A stretch of DNA of 64,000 nt from positions 1,189,741 through 1,253,740 of the forward strand of contig JACTAT010000011.1 in assembly GCA_014526335.1 (NCBI GenBank), given 5' to 3'. Within the stretch, counting starts at the first letter, position 1. Each line of letters starts with the position of its first letter. A model generated the notes under the pieces. The model did no database searches. It saw only the letters and a program-made list of their open reading frames with translations, and was not told where the DNA came from. A program made the position numbers and the translations under genes. The DNA comes from Chrysaora quinquecirrha (lineage: Eukaryota > Cnidaria > Scyphozoa > Semaeostomeae > Pelagiidae). Of this stretch, positions 17,864 to 28,304 are shown in pieces.

Positions 17864-18330
17864 TGAACGATGCAGAGATTGTAAAAGTCTTAAAATCAGA
17901 TTCTTCGACGGCTGCCGCGTTTCGTGGGGTTTACGCAAAAGACGAACTGAAAAACATTACATTGAACAGACTACCATTATGCTTTGTGGTAAACGAATCT
18001 GATATCACGCATCGAGGAACTCACTGGGTTTGTCTTTATTTCGACAAGATTGGTAATTCAGAGTTTTTTGACTCCTACGGACAGCCACCAATGAAGGATA
18101 TCGACGATTTTATTTCTAGTCATACAAAACTTGAAAGATTATCAAATAAAAAACAATTTCAAAGGAATGATTCTGATGTTTGTGGACAGTATTGCATTTT
18201 CTATCTATATAAACGTTGTAGTGGTTATAGTTTTAATCAAATATGTTCAAACTTTATGGTTGGTAATAAATTAACTAACGATATGATTGTAGATGAATTT
18301 GTCAAAAGAAATTATGGATTCTTATTTTAA
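17860..18330 (+). CDS. Adenain-like cysteine protease (maturation protease)
   Basis: 156 residues from ATG 17860, overlapping the MCP stop by ATGA. The C5/Ulp-type catalytic set is visible: H55 in GTHWV, D71 in FFDSYG, oxyanion Q101, and nucleophile C108 in DVCGQYC. The opening FRGVYAKDEL is typical of the family. It would cleave capsid and core precursors during virion maturation. Intact and of normal length for Polinton proteases. Confidence 0.93.
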   Translation: MMNDAEIVKVLKSDSSTAAAFRGVYAKDELKNITLNRLPLCFVVNESDITHRGTHWVCLYFDKIGNSEFFDSYGQPPMKDIDDFISSHTKLERLSNKKQFQRNDSDVCGQYCIFYLYKRCSGYSFNQICSNFMVGNKLTNDMIVDEFVKRNYGFLF

Positions 18331-18408
18331 ATCTGTGTTTTTACTGTGAAATATCTGTCATAAAAAGTATATTTAAAGAATCTCGACACTCAAGATTTAG
18401 TCATCAGT

Positions 18409-18660
18409 ATGGAAAGACAGAGCTCGTTTGATGAAGTGATGCCTCAACAGAAGCCGAGGGGCGTTAAAAATTTGGTTAAAAAATCAAATGTTCAATACTT
18501 TTTGGCATTGAAGATGATTTTGCTGGTGATAATTTTTATAATCATAATGTTGAGAAACGAAGAGAACATGGATAAAAAACTTGGAACTCTGCTGACGATG
18601 CTTGCAAGTCAAAATGTGGGAGGAATGGCAAAGAGTGTCGGACAAAACAAAACTCTTTAG
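18409..18660 (+). CDS. Small single-span membrane protein
   Basis: 83 residues from ATG 18409. Residues about 31-48 are a strongly hydrophobic Leu/Ile/Val segment, flanked by basic residues before and charged residues after, consistent with one transmembrane helix and the N-terminus on the positive side. No family recognised. As last protein gene of the element it could act in entry, egress or assembly; this is inference. A TATATTTAAA stretch lies about 40 bp upstream. Confidence 0.55.
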   Translation: MERQSSFDEVMPQQKPRGVKNLVKKSNVQYFLALKMILLVIIFIIIMLRNEENMDKKLGTLLTMLASQNVGGMAKSVGQNKTL

Positions 18661-18773
18661 ACGTTAATTATACAATGAATATCATGAATATCAAAGATAA
18701 TCTAAAATGAGAAAAATTGTTTGTGATTTTATTGTGTGAAAATCTAAGCACGCGCAAACAAACATGAATCTTA

Positions 18774-18779
18774 AATAAA
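18774..18779 (+). terminator. Poly(A) signal AATAAA after the late genes
   Basis: AATAAA about 115 bp after the last plus-strand stop; plausible 3' end for the late transcripts. Confidence 0.35.
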
Positions 18780-18829
18780 CATGAAGGTTTGCTTGTAATA
18801 ACTTAACTGTTGAAAGTAGAAAGTTGAAT

Positions 18830-18892
18830 GGCCAGTGTGGGTCTCGAGCCCACGTTATTAGCACCACGCTCTACCGACTGAGCTTACTGGCC
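18830..18892 (-). tRNA. Truncated tRNA-Ile(AAU)-like gene inside the Polinton
   Basis: On the minus strand, 63 nt begin GGCCAGT and end ACTGGCC, a perfect 7-bp acceptor stem. The D-arm AGCTCAGTCGGTAGAGC, the anticodon loop CTAATAA (AAU, Ile) and a full T-arm with 5-bp stem GTGGG/CCCAC are present. About 9 nt covering the 3' side of the anticodon stem and the variable loop are missing compared with a normal tRNA. It is therefore probably not a working tRNA, but both internal promoter boxes are recognisable. Confidence 0.75.
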
Positions 18893-19019
18893 TAACTTTT
18901 TAAGGATGCCACAATTATCTGCATATAAAAAGTTTTTGGTTTCTTTTTGATTTCGATCACTTATTCTCTCAATTTTCCTTACCGTTCGATAACAGCGATA
19001 GTAAAAATTCAAGTCAAAC

Positions 19020-19205
19020 TACTTCAAAACGAGTTTTTTTTGAAAATGAGGTTTCATGGAAGCGAGATTCATTGTGAAAATGAGGCTTCATTGAAGCGAG
19101 GTTTTGATTGACAGATCAAATGATCGACATATTAAATGTATTTGACTGACAGGTCATGTGATGGCGGCATCCTTTGTGTGCTCGTACCCGTCCTTTTCCT
19201 CTACT
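19020..19205. repeat. Right terminal inverted repeat of the Polinton
   Basis: Complement of 2754-2939, ending CCTTTTCCTCTACT. Differences from the left copy are few and concentrated at the inner end. Confidence 0.92.
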
Positions 19206-19211
19206 TGTCTT
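19206..19211. repeat. Right target-site duplication TGTCTT of the Polinton
   Basis: Identical to 2748-2753. It overlaps a TTAACCCTTATCC motif, the possible end of an older TTAA-type element. Confidence 0.9.
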
Positions 19212-19769
19212 TAACCCTTATCCTACCGAGGGCGTTTTTTACCCCTTTTCTTATTTATCCTGTCTAAATTTTTTTATCTTGTGACCAATCTGTTTCTTTT
19301 TCTTGAAATTTCCTTCCAAACTCTTTGACTTTATATTTCTATGTATAAGCTACAAAATGGAGAAAATAATGTACGAAAAAGCTTTCAGTTAGGGTGTCGG
19401 GTGGTAAAAAAGCCAACGCTTTTACAGACAGCATGAAAGATGCCCCTGTTACCCGTACCTTGGGTACCTAAAACTAAAAGGGTCACAGGCAGTCGAAAAT
19501 AAGAAACAAGGAAAAGAGAGGGGAAATATGAGAAATGTGGTAATACGCTTGCTGAAAACACACATTTCTTAGAAATTCTTTGATTTTAAAGAAAATCTCG
19601 CAGCTACGTTTTTTAAATAGCAAATGTCGCTGAATCGGGCTGTGTGAAATTTTTCGCTCTCTCCCCACTCCGTTGCTTATTTTCAACTCGCTGTGCTGTG
19701 ACCCTTTAGAGGCTCTGGTACCTGGGGAGGAGAATCTGGGCTGTACGATTTGGAGAGTTACAAGACTAC
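19212..19769. other. Right flank of the Polinton, no gene
   Basis: Starts with a CCCTTATCCTACCG motif preceded by TTAA, resembling motifs at 38373 and 43982. Otherwise AT-rich with no supported ORF. Confidence 0.35.
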
Positions 19770-20330
19770 ATTAAGGTCTTAAGCTCAGTGTAAAATTCTT
19801 TGGCTCTCTTACCATGCAATCCAGGTTTGAATTATATCTGTTGTGATATGCCACACCCGGGGAGGGGTTACTTCATTGTTCAATTGACTAGACGTGCCGC
19901 CCAGTTTTTCCAAACCCACTTATGTCTACCGATAAATTCTGTTTCCCGTGGTACCCATGTATAGAAAAAACAACGAAATTTTTTACCCGTTTGTACCAAT
20001 ATTTCAAATTTTTGAACCCCATTTAACGCCAAAGGAAACTCTAAATGCGGCGAAAAGTCATTTGCGCTGAAAACTAAAACACACTTTTTATCAGGCTTTT
20101 CAAAGCAATTCACGTCTTAATTTTTTTATTTATTTTATACCCATGTGTAGAGATTCTTTACGGAAAACCAACCCATATGTAGGGAAATTGGCGATGAAAA
20201 AGTTACCCATTTGGGTGGCACGACTAGTATAATGAACATTTGAAGTACCCCCCCGGGATGCCACAAGGGCACCACCAGAATGTTCGTTATGTCGGGAGTT
20301 CGTTTCACCTGGAAATATATTTGTTTGTAG
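19770..20330 (+). mobile_element. tRNA-derived SINE copy split by a nested MITE
   Basis: AGCTCAGTG (box A region) followed by GGCTCTCTTACCATGCAATCC and a degenerate box B, then the tail word GATATGCCACA, match the SINE copies at 23464. The body is interrupted at 19856-20257 and resumes with ATGCCACAAGGG. Confidence 0.6.
19856..20257. mobile_element. 402-bp MITE with 8-bp TSD, inserted in a SINE
   Basis: Ends CCCGGGGAGGGG...TACTTC and GAAGTACCCCCCCGGG form an inverted repeat, extended inward by GTTCAATTGACTAGACGTGCC and its near complement. It is flanked on both sides by ATGCCACA (19848-19855 and 20258-20265). The 8-bp duplication would fit hAT-like elements, but the termini are not typical, so the superfamily is open. 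Confidence 0.75.
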
Positions 20331-21249
20331 AGAATTAGTTACTCCAGGGACAGGGCATTCTACAGTTCGTTGGAAATTCCTTATATCATGGTTCTGTATA
20401 CAAGGATTTTGTTATTAAAGAATGACTTACTTATGTATTTTCAATGTTTAGTCCGTATCAATCATGTAATTTCTGAGGTAAAATACAGAAGAGCTTTAAT
20501 GATCATTTGTGTGCAGTGTCTTAAAAACTTGAAATATTGAACTAAAGGAGTGTTTTGCTTTCTTTCTAGGTATGCATTAGACTGGGATTGGACTGCAGTT
20601 CTAGAAGATGAAGATGTGTTTGTACGACTATCGCTTATTTTTACATGCGAGCACACATTGAAGATTTGCTAAAAGAAACTTTCGAGTATAGGATGTGACA
20701 ATATTTCAGTCTTATTTTTAGATACTGTGAACTTTAAGTATAATCAAGGCTGACGAGACTTCTTTAACGTGAAGAAATGACTTCAACGAAGACAAAAAGT
20801 TAGAAAAGTTATTAATCTCTGCTTGCCAACTTAAGTTTAACTAAAATTTGAATACCGTAGTCAACTACATTTTGCGTAGAGAAGTTGCTACTTTGAATGA
20901 AATTTTGCCCCCTTTTCAAATTTTGTATGAAGCTCGAATCACATTTCACAGGGGCATTTCACTCTTTAAAAGCGTGGCTACAATATTTCCTTTAAAAACT
21001 CAAGAATTTCTAGTAGATTTCTGTTTTTCAGAAATCGTACGAATCTTACCATCAATTTTCCAAGGAGTAAATTGTCCCTTGAAAAAAAATACTATGTTGC
21101 TTGTAACTTATTGTAACCGTTTTATTTATTTATGTTGTAAATCGTTTAGTGTTTTAACAGCAGATAAGTTTATAACGTTAAATGTTACACATTTTAAATA
21201 ATAAACTTTTTCGTTATTAGCTAATAGCTTTTCATGCTTGAAAACCTTC
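20331..21249. other. No recognisable feature
   Basis: Contains a 117-codon open frame at 20848-21201 that lacks an ATG start and any recognisable motif; I do not count it as a gene. Confidence 0.4.
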
Positions 21250-21650
21250 TTCTGCTAAAACCCCCGGTATATCGAACCCCTAAAGGTGCGATATGAAACC
21301 CCTGAAGGCGCTCTGAGAAACCTTTTTATAGGGTTTCTGGTAAAAACCCTGAGTACATATATCGAACCCCTAAAGGTGCGATATAAAACCCCTAAAGGTG
21401 CTCTGAAAAACCTTTTTATAGGGTTTTTGGTAAAAACCCTGAGTACATATATCGAACCCCTAAAGGTGTTTCAAAAAACCCTCAGGGTTTTCCAAAAAAC
21501 CCTTCATGAGGGTTTTTTAAAAAACCCATGATAAGGGTTTTTTGAAGAACCATTTGAAAGGGTTTTTCGGAGCACCTTTAGGGGTTCGATATATGTACTC
21601 TGTTGAAAAACCCTTTGAGGTTTTTTCGAGCACCTTTATTTTTTTGAGTG
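21250..21650. repeat. Foldback repeat of GGGTTTTT/CCCCTAAAGG blocks
   Basis: A tandem of two or three units around ATATCGAACCCCTAAAGG is followed by the same blocks in inverse orientation (AGGGGTTCGATATATG near 21595). It ends TTTTTTTGAGTG, the complement of the start of the repeat at 1108, so it is probably a MITE or foldback element with internally repeated arms. Confidence 0.65.
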
Positions 21651-22072
21651 AACAATAAAACAATCTATATGCTATAAAGTTTTCAAAAAGCTCAGGGAGA
21701 CCAATCATATCTTGAAGGAATTCACCGAAATCCCGTCTTCTCCATATATGAACCAATAGCGTAGTAAAAGAGTTATCTTCCGCCACTAAATACACTGTAC
21801 ACGTACGCAAAAGCGGATAGTTGCAAGATTGAGCCTGGAGCTTTTTGTCAATGACCTTTTATTCTAACTTCTAAGTCACGTTTTGAATGAAAATCTGAAG
21901 TCAAATGTGATGATGATTAATGTTTGATACCGGGCACCTGTTTTGAAGATATCAATGGTATAATATAATATATTCGTGGCGTTGTATGTAAGCAAATATC
22001 ACGTAGAATGTCCAGCACGATCACTATGAATATTGAGAAAATCGAAAGAACGAGAGCCAAGGGGGTGTGATA
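21651..22072. other. No recognisable feature
   Basis: AT-rich, no supported ORF. Confidence 0.35.
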
Positions 22073-23093
22073 TAATAAAATAATAATAATAATAATAATA
22101 AATTATTTATTTATTTACAGTTGGCTACGTTTTATTCGCTAGCTAGTTGCTAACTTATGCCAACTATCAAATTGTCAAAAAGAAATCAGATTAAAAATTT
22201 AAAAAAGCTTAAGTTTACAATAAATTATCTACGCTTACAATAATCTATATACTTTTTGCAAAATCTACAGTTGCACTCAAATTGCATTTCTTTTATCTTT
22301 GCTTTGAAGATCGATAGTGTGCAAGACTCCTTCACGTCGTTAGGAAGTTTATGCCATAATTTTTGTCCAATAAATCTTATGTTTTCTGTGCTAAAAGAAG
22401 ATATTTTGGCGTGTGGTAAGATTGTAGTGAAATTAAACTTCCCAATTTTAGGCCTTTTCTTCACTCTCGGGATATTTTCCTTCCATCCATTCATTCTCAA
22501 AGCTTTCGTCTCCTTTCATCGATACCCCCTTACGTCATTCGCAACACGCCCACTGTCTTCAACACAATAGGTCATTCCCGTTTGTTATTTTTCTCAGCTT
22601 ACTCATCACTTTCCCATACCAGTTTTTCTCCTTATTTAGAATGTAACACCACAACTTTATTTACTTTTACGTAGGAAGAAGTTATATTCCGTTTCCTTGT
22701 ACACACTTTAAATATCTTGTATTTAAAATTTTTATTTAGTTCAGTAGAACTTCAGTAGATTGTTAAAACGTAACACTCGTCCCTTTTTCTGGCTCCGTGT
22801 TCTCTGCACGTAAAAGAAGACTACTTCTGGAACTACGAAAAACGAAGGATGGGATTTTAGCAAACATTATCCACATTATCAAGCAGTCACAATGTTCCTA
22901 AAAGATAATGCCTTTGCTTGTGCGCAGATTGTATGGCAACTCTCTTTCGACAAAAATCATCTTTCATGAAACTGGGATATAGACCATATTTAGACTTATA
23001 AATTTCAATCATGAGCAGCTGTAAATTCTTTTGGTGAACGAACACTGAATTAGCAGGGGCGGATCCAGACTGGTGCGACCGGTGCTCATGCAC
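22073..23093 (-). pseudogene. Non-LTR retrotransposon (LINE) 3' end, broken
   Basis: Read on the minus strand, 23093-22887 encodes a C-terminal LINE segment with HQKNLQLLMIEIYKSKYGL. The stretch 22500-22225 encodes the closing segment with FIGQKLWHKLPNDVKES, both typical of CR1/L2-like RT C-termini. The two are separated by about 390 bp of different sequence. The element ends in an (AAT)n tract at 22073-22120, the expected simple-repeat tail. Confidence 0.65.
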
Positions 23094-23395
23094 CAGTCAG
23101 ATTTTTATAGAATGACCATCAAGAAAATTATTACCTTTTGCTGCTGATATCAGCTGATTTTCTTTGGTTGAAATGTTCTTTTCAAGCAAGAAAGCATTTA
23201 TAATGCCTCTTTGATTCCTCTTTGTTGACATATTGTTCCCCTTGTCACCTCTAATTCCCACTTATTTCCACCGATTCCTACTTCGTTCCCATTTGTTCCT
23301 CCGAATCCAAGTTATTCCCACAAATAGTTATGGTTCCCAGCTGAATTAGCGGATTCTTGAGCTTTCTGTGCTCAACATAGCCGTCAAACACTAAA
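23094..23395. other. No recognisable gene; TTCCC-rich stretch
   Basis: Contains loosely repeated TTCCCA/TTGTTCC words at about 23230-23330; otherwise featureless. Confidence 0.3.
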
Positions 23396-23800
23396 AACGC
23401 AAAATGGGATGAGAGCCTTGGGATGAGAGCCTGTATGACTTAGAGAGTTACTCGGCGATTTCATTGAGCTCTATAGCTCAGTGGAAACGTCGTTGGCTCT
23501 CTGATCATGCAGTCTTGGGTTCAAATCCCATCAATTGTGGTATGCCACTTGTGGAAAAATTTATCCTTGTGTTCGCCATTCATGACAAATATATACAAAT
23601 AGTTATGGTGCTGAAGAAGGCTCAACATAGCCGAAACACAAAAAGCAAAATGGGATGAGAGCCTTGGGTTGACTTAGAGAGTTACTCGGCGATTTCATTG
23701 AGCTCTATAGCTCAGTGGAAACGTCGTTGGCTCTCTGATCATGCAGTCTAAATCCCATCAATTGTGGTATGCCACTTGTGGAAAACTTACTCTCAAAATT
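23396..23800 (+). mobile_element. Two tandem tRNA-derived SINE copies
   Basis: Copy 1 (about 23400-23640) and copy 2 (about 23645-23800) share GGGATGAGAGCCTTGGG, then the tRNA-like CTCTATAGCTCAGTGG (box A) and a body through CATGCAGTCTTGGGTTCAAATCCC (box B). Both then carry the tail TGTGGTATGCCACTTGTGG. Copy 2 has lost TGGGTTC from box B. Related tails occur at 19848 and about 42280. Confidence 0.75.
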
Positions 23801-24429
23801 TGCTCTGGTATCTCTAGTCATTAGTCAAAGACCCCGTTCGTGTATTTTATTAATTTTGTTATTACCTATTCTATCTATCCAAACAAGTGGACGGTGGCTA
23901 AACTGTGACGTTACGAAAGAAGTCATCGTTATTCGCAGTTGCTGTTCATTCATGTATTTGGACACCCTAACGACAGAATGTAATTTGTGGCCTGCTTTTT
24001 TACAGACGCTATCTACGGTAATCTGGGCCTCTTTTAAGAGTATAAAACTAGGGGGCAAAAATTGAAGGGACTTATTGTTCTATATTTTTATCGTCGGCGG
24101 TGGCAAGTTCATTTTGTCTTAGTCTCTTTTTCAGAAATTGATTCGCAACCAGTCATGCAGAGCTTGAGAAAAAAAACGGCAGAAAAAAAAGGCGGCATGT
24201 CTACTTCAGTTGAGATTTTTAACCCTACAAATTACGCCGATGCTACAGCTGACTGTAAATATGCTGATGACGTACAACGCCCCAGAGATGTTAATTTTTG
24301 TTTTGGCTTTCCATCAGGGGGGATTGTCCAATGTTTATAGCAATGTGTTCTCTTTAGTGCCAAACATTAGAAGATGACATTTGTCATCTTTCATTTTCAT
24401 AGAATTATCTACGAACAATTCCCATAAGA
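23801..24429. other. No supported gene
   Basis: Short open frames at 23769-24340 have no recognisable domain; no repeat boundaries seen. Confidence 0.35.
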
Positions 24430-26272
24430 GATTGGGGATATTCTAACCATGGGCAGAGGTGGCATCCAATGATGATAAGGTTTGCTTTGCATCTACACTT
24501 CCCAGCGGTCCCTAGCAGCATAAAATGCTTTAACCCACTCTGGACCGGGGGGGGGGGAATAGCCCCCCCTCCTACATTTCTTTACACAACTCAAAATGCA
24601 CGAAACAAAGGTGGATGAATGTTCTTGAATTTTCCTAAAAATTATCTGCGGACCTTGTGATCTGGTAGTTTCCATGGTTACTAATGAACCGTCACCATAG
24701 CAACCATGTTGAGAATTGTCACTAAAGGACCAACGGAATTCGGTTTAATATCTTTGATAAAATCGATATCTTCATGATACATGGGCAATGGCAAAACAAT
24801 ATCAGATGACACCAGATAATAAACCCTGTTTTTGTGAAATGCATTTGGATTCTATTTTTAGATAATTGCTGATATCAGCATTAGTTATCATTTCTGACGC
24901 TCTAATCATGTTAATTATATTTCTCGTCGCGAATATCAGTGTATTGGTGACTAAGTTATACTTTTCCATCAGAAGCTACTTCAAGGAACACATATGAACA
25001 AAAATAATGACAGTTTTCTACTGCGCATGAGCAGAATTTTTACAGAAAAATAGGAAATTTTTCAAAACTGTAGCAAAATGTGTTTAAGTGTGATTAAAAC
25101 CGTCAAAATGGGTTTTCCAACAGTTTAGTAGTGATTATCAGTCAAATAATTCAAGGTAAAGGTAGAAATGGCAAAAAGTAAAAAGTGATTATTACGTCAT
25201 AATGACGTCATAATGCATTGGATACGAAAAAAACCTTGCAGTTCCAAATAAAATGAGTACAATGATATTTTGGCCAAATTTCATCTTTTTCGCTCCCACC
25301 AGATGAGAGATATAAGGGGGGATAACTGAGCCCCCCTCCGGTCTGAGGTTGCTCAAAAAAGCCCAGTCCAGATAGGGTTAAAACAAAGCTCTGTAATCAA
25401 ACTGCCGTCAGAAAGGACATTGAGAGATTATTCAAATCTTTTTCATCCAACAACAAGTTCCAAAAGGATGTTTTTGCAGATTTGAAGCACCAGGCCTCTA
25501 AATTAGAAGGAATTGCAATATCTGTTGTATTGATGCTAGTTGAGCTATCTGTGGAAGATGACCTTGTATTTAACAGCACTACCAATGAATTGGTTCACAT
25601 GGTTCACATGTTCACATTGGAGATGAGCTAAATGAATTCTACAAGAAAGATACATCTAGTGCATCACATGCTCTTGTCTTTATGGTTTGTGGCATTGCAT
25701 CAAGATTCAAATTTTCACTCGGCTATTTTGCAACAACTATTGCAAAATCAGAAATGTTATATCCGTTTAACATGGAAAGCGATAGGGTTATGTGAAGGAT
25801 GCGCAGGACTAAAAGTCATTGCTATTGTTTCAGACAAAGCAAGTAGTAACCAGAAGTTATACAGAATGATGAGCACTAGAGGTAGCATCATTTATAAAGC
25901 AGGAATGTATTTTCAAAGGAACAAAACCAACCTCTTTTCTTGTTTTCTAACCAACAACACTTAATCAAAACAATACGCAATTATCTTGCAAATTCAGGAC
26001 ATCGTAAAAAGAGGCTTCTTTGGAACAAGAATGAGATGACATGGGACCATGCAAATTCATTGTATGTGATGGACCGAATGAGTGAAGTCAGGAAGCTACA
26101 AAAAGTAAGGAATGAGCATGCATATTTGACATCATATTCCAGAATGCGTATCAACTTAGCAGCACAGGTCATGAGTGAAACAGTAGGTAGAGTGATGATG
26201 GCCTATGGTCCATCGAAAGGCAAAGAAACTGCTAAGCTTATATTGCTAGTGGATAAATGTTTTGATTAATAC
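24430..26272 (+). pseudogene. P-element/THAP9-type transposase relic, split by a MITE
   Basis: Before the MITE, 24450-24529 encodes a WHPMMIRFALHLH segment. After it, 25382 onward encodes KLPSERTLRDY, then helical segments, and 25940-26269 encodes LIKTIRNYL and SRMRINLAAQVMSETV. This order is that of the catalytic region of P-like (THAP9 family) transposases. The frame changes several times and there are internal stops, so it is dead. The MITE at 24534-25377 lies within the coding sequence at a TTAA. Confidence 0.6.
24534..25377. mobile_element. 844-bp piggyBac-like MITE with TTAA target duplication
   Basis: Terminal repeats CCCACTCTGGACCGGGG and the complement of CCAGTCCAGATAGGG are flanked by TTAA at 24530-24533 and 25378-25381. 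Inner G- and C-runs (GGGGGGG...CCCCCC) are also mirrored. TTAA plus CCC ends are the piggyBac signature. No transposase inside. Confidence 0.78.
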
Positions 26273-26339
26273 GCGGTCATTAAATGAAGGCATGATTACT
26301 CAATAAACAGGGACCATGCGCGCTTTCACTTCCAAACGA

Positions 26340-28060
26340 TTCGCCCTGACGATCTGTGCAAGAATATGAATAAGTTTAAAACATCTCAAAGTTCCGGGAT
26401 AGACGGTATTTCAAGCTTATTTCTCAAAATTGGAATGCCTGTTCTTGCACCCTCGTTGTGTAATATATTCAACTTGTTAATTTCTAAAGGTAGATTCTCA
26501 GGAAACTGGAAAATTGCCAGGGTCTCTCCTATTCACAAAGAGTGCTCAACCGAAGATAGACATAACTATAGACCCATTTCTGTTCTTCCTGTAGTGTCAA
26601 GATTATTTGGAAAAATAGTTTTTGAACAGATATACACATATTTTACCGAGAATGAAATGTTCTACTCAGACCAGTCGAGCTTCAGGCTATTCCACTCCGT
26701 ATTGTCATGCTTACTAAAGTGTACCAATGACTGGTACTTGAATTTGGACAAAGGGTTCTTTTCTTGTGTCACTTTCATCGACTTAAAGAAGGCCTTTGAT
26801 ACAGTTGATGACGATATTCTGATAGCTAAGCTGCGCTTTTACGGAGTTGAGGGTGTGGAGCTTGACTGGTTTACATCATACCTAAGTAACAGGAAGCAGT
26901 GTTGTTAGGGAAATGGCAGCGTCTCTGATAGACAAGACATAAAATGTGGAGTGCACAAGGGCTCCTGCCTTAATCAACTTCTGTTTTTGATCTATATCAA
27001 TGACTTGCAGTTTGCCTTACAAAGAACTAAAGTCACAATGTATGCTGATGACACAAGTATTTCCTATTCCTCAAAGTCTATTTCAGACCTGACTAATGCT
27101 ATCTTCGGGATCTTAGTTCGTGGCCTCAGGGTAATTAGTTATCTCTTAATGTCGCAAAAACACAGAGTATGATCCTTGGTTCTGTACCTAACCTCAAAAA
27201 ACTAGTTAGTAATGATCCAAACAATTTTCCTCTTTTTCAAATTAATGACGAAAAGATTGAATCGAAGGATCATATAAAATTTCTTTGGGTACAAATTGAT
27301 ACGTCGTTAAATTGGAAAGATCAAATCAATGTTGTCATCGGTAAGATTTGACGAGGAATAGGAATGCTTAAATATTCTAAGAACTATCTCTCCCTGCAAA
27401 CCATCCAAAAAATGTACTTCAGCGTAGTTGATCCACATTTTAGATATTGCTGTTCTGCCGGGGGTTGTGCTGGTGATATGATTCTATGGAAATGACAAAT
27501 GCTACAGAATCGTGCAGCTCGGGTTGTCACAAACAGTCCCGTCGACAAAACTCGGGTGGTTAACAGTCAAAGAAATGATTGACTTTGAGACGGCCTACAT
27601 GGTTAAATCCTTGCATGGGCTTGCGCCTCTTTATATGAAGTCAATGTTTGACAAATTATCTTATTCTAACAATCGGACCTTATGTAACACCAGCACTGAC
27701 CTCAGGATTCCACTATGCAAAACTTTCAATGGGCATTGGAGCTTCTCGTATCGAGGAGTTTCTGTTTGGAACCATTTAAGCCTTGAAACCAATACGGCTC
27801 CTTCGCTAGCTACTTTCATAAATAGATTAAAAGCGTATTTGAAAGATCAAAGAGGTCGACTAGCCAAATCAACGCGGATACTATTGACTTCAATGTCTAC
27901 TTTCCTTTTATATTTCTTTTTTGTTCTTTTTATTCACTGATTTTAAATTGTTTTAAGATTATTACAATTAGATAGATAGGTTTTTAAGCAGGGCACATTG
28001 TAAAACAGTTTAGCGTTAACTGAATCTATTTACCCTGTTTAAATAAATTAAAATGAAATG
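26340..28060 (+). pseudogene. Non-LTR retrotransposon (CR1/L2/Jockey group) RT and 3' end, broken
   Basis: 26366-26908 encodes RT fingers and palm, including SSGIDGIS, HNYRPISVLP and motif A FIDLKKAFD. After a stop and frame change, motif B precedes motif C YADD at 27041-27052. The thumb and C-terminal region (NRAARV near 27510, then WNHLSLETNTAPSLATF near 27770) follow. Several stops interrupt it. It ends near a TAAATTAAAATGAAATGAAA tail at 28043-28062, typical for this group. Confidence 0.85.
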
Positions 28061-28062
28061 AA

Positions 28063-28304
28063 AGCATAACTCCCAAAGGAGGCTACACAATTCATATGGC
28101 ATATAATAATTTTGTTCTGAGTTTCTGCAGTTCTGTTATTAAATTAGAGATTATTTGCTTTCTATTGCATTTTTTTCCTTAGAAGCAGATTTCGACTTTT
28201 TTCTTAATGCTTTTTCTGTTTCCTTGATGTAGATTTATAGTTCTCAATCAAATGTTTTGAATGGGCATGGGCTCTAAATTTGACATAAATTTTGATGTTG
28301 TCCT
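28063..28304. other. No recognisable feature
   Basis: AT-rich, no ORF. Confidence 0.3.

Larger units (their letters stand above)
2754..19205. mobile_element. Polinton/Maverick (adintovirus-like) integrated element, 16.45 kb
   Basis: Complete element bounded by 186-bp inverted repeats and a 6-bp direct duplication. It has the Polinton core set: protein-primed PolB (broken), A32-like packaging ATPase, adenain-type cysteine protease, double-jelly-roll major capsid protein and minor-capsid-type proteins. Length and the terminal AG dinucleotide match the family. The retrovirus-type integrase normally expected is not visible. PolB is on the minus strand, all other protein genes on the plus strand, with a minisatellite between them. 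The plus-strand genes are largely open, so integration may be fairly recent, or selection or relatives in trans may maintain them. Confidence 0.93.

Noticed and set aside
20848..21201. 117-codon plus-strand frame
   Set aside because: No ATG start, no recognisable domain, AT-rich surroundings; likely chance.
21250..21650. Possible CRISPR-like or coding repeat
   Set aside because: Units are unequal, inverted and eukaryotic MITE-like; no regular spacer pattern.
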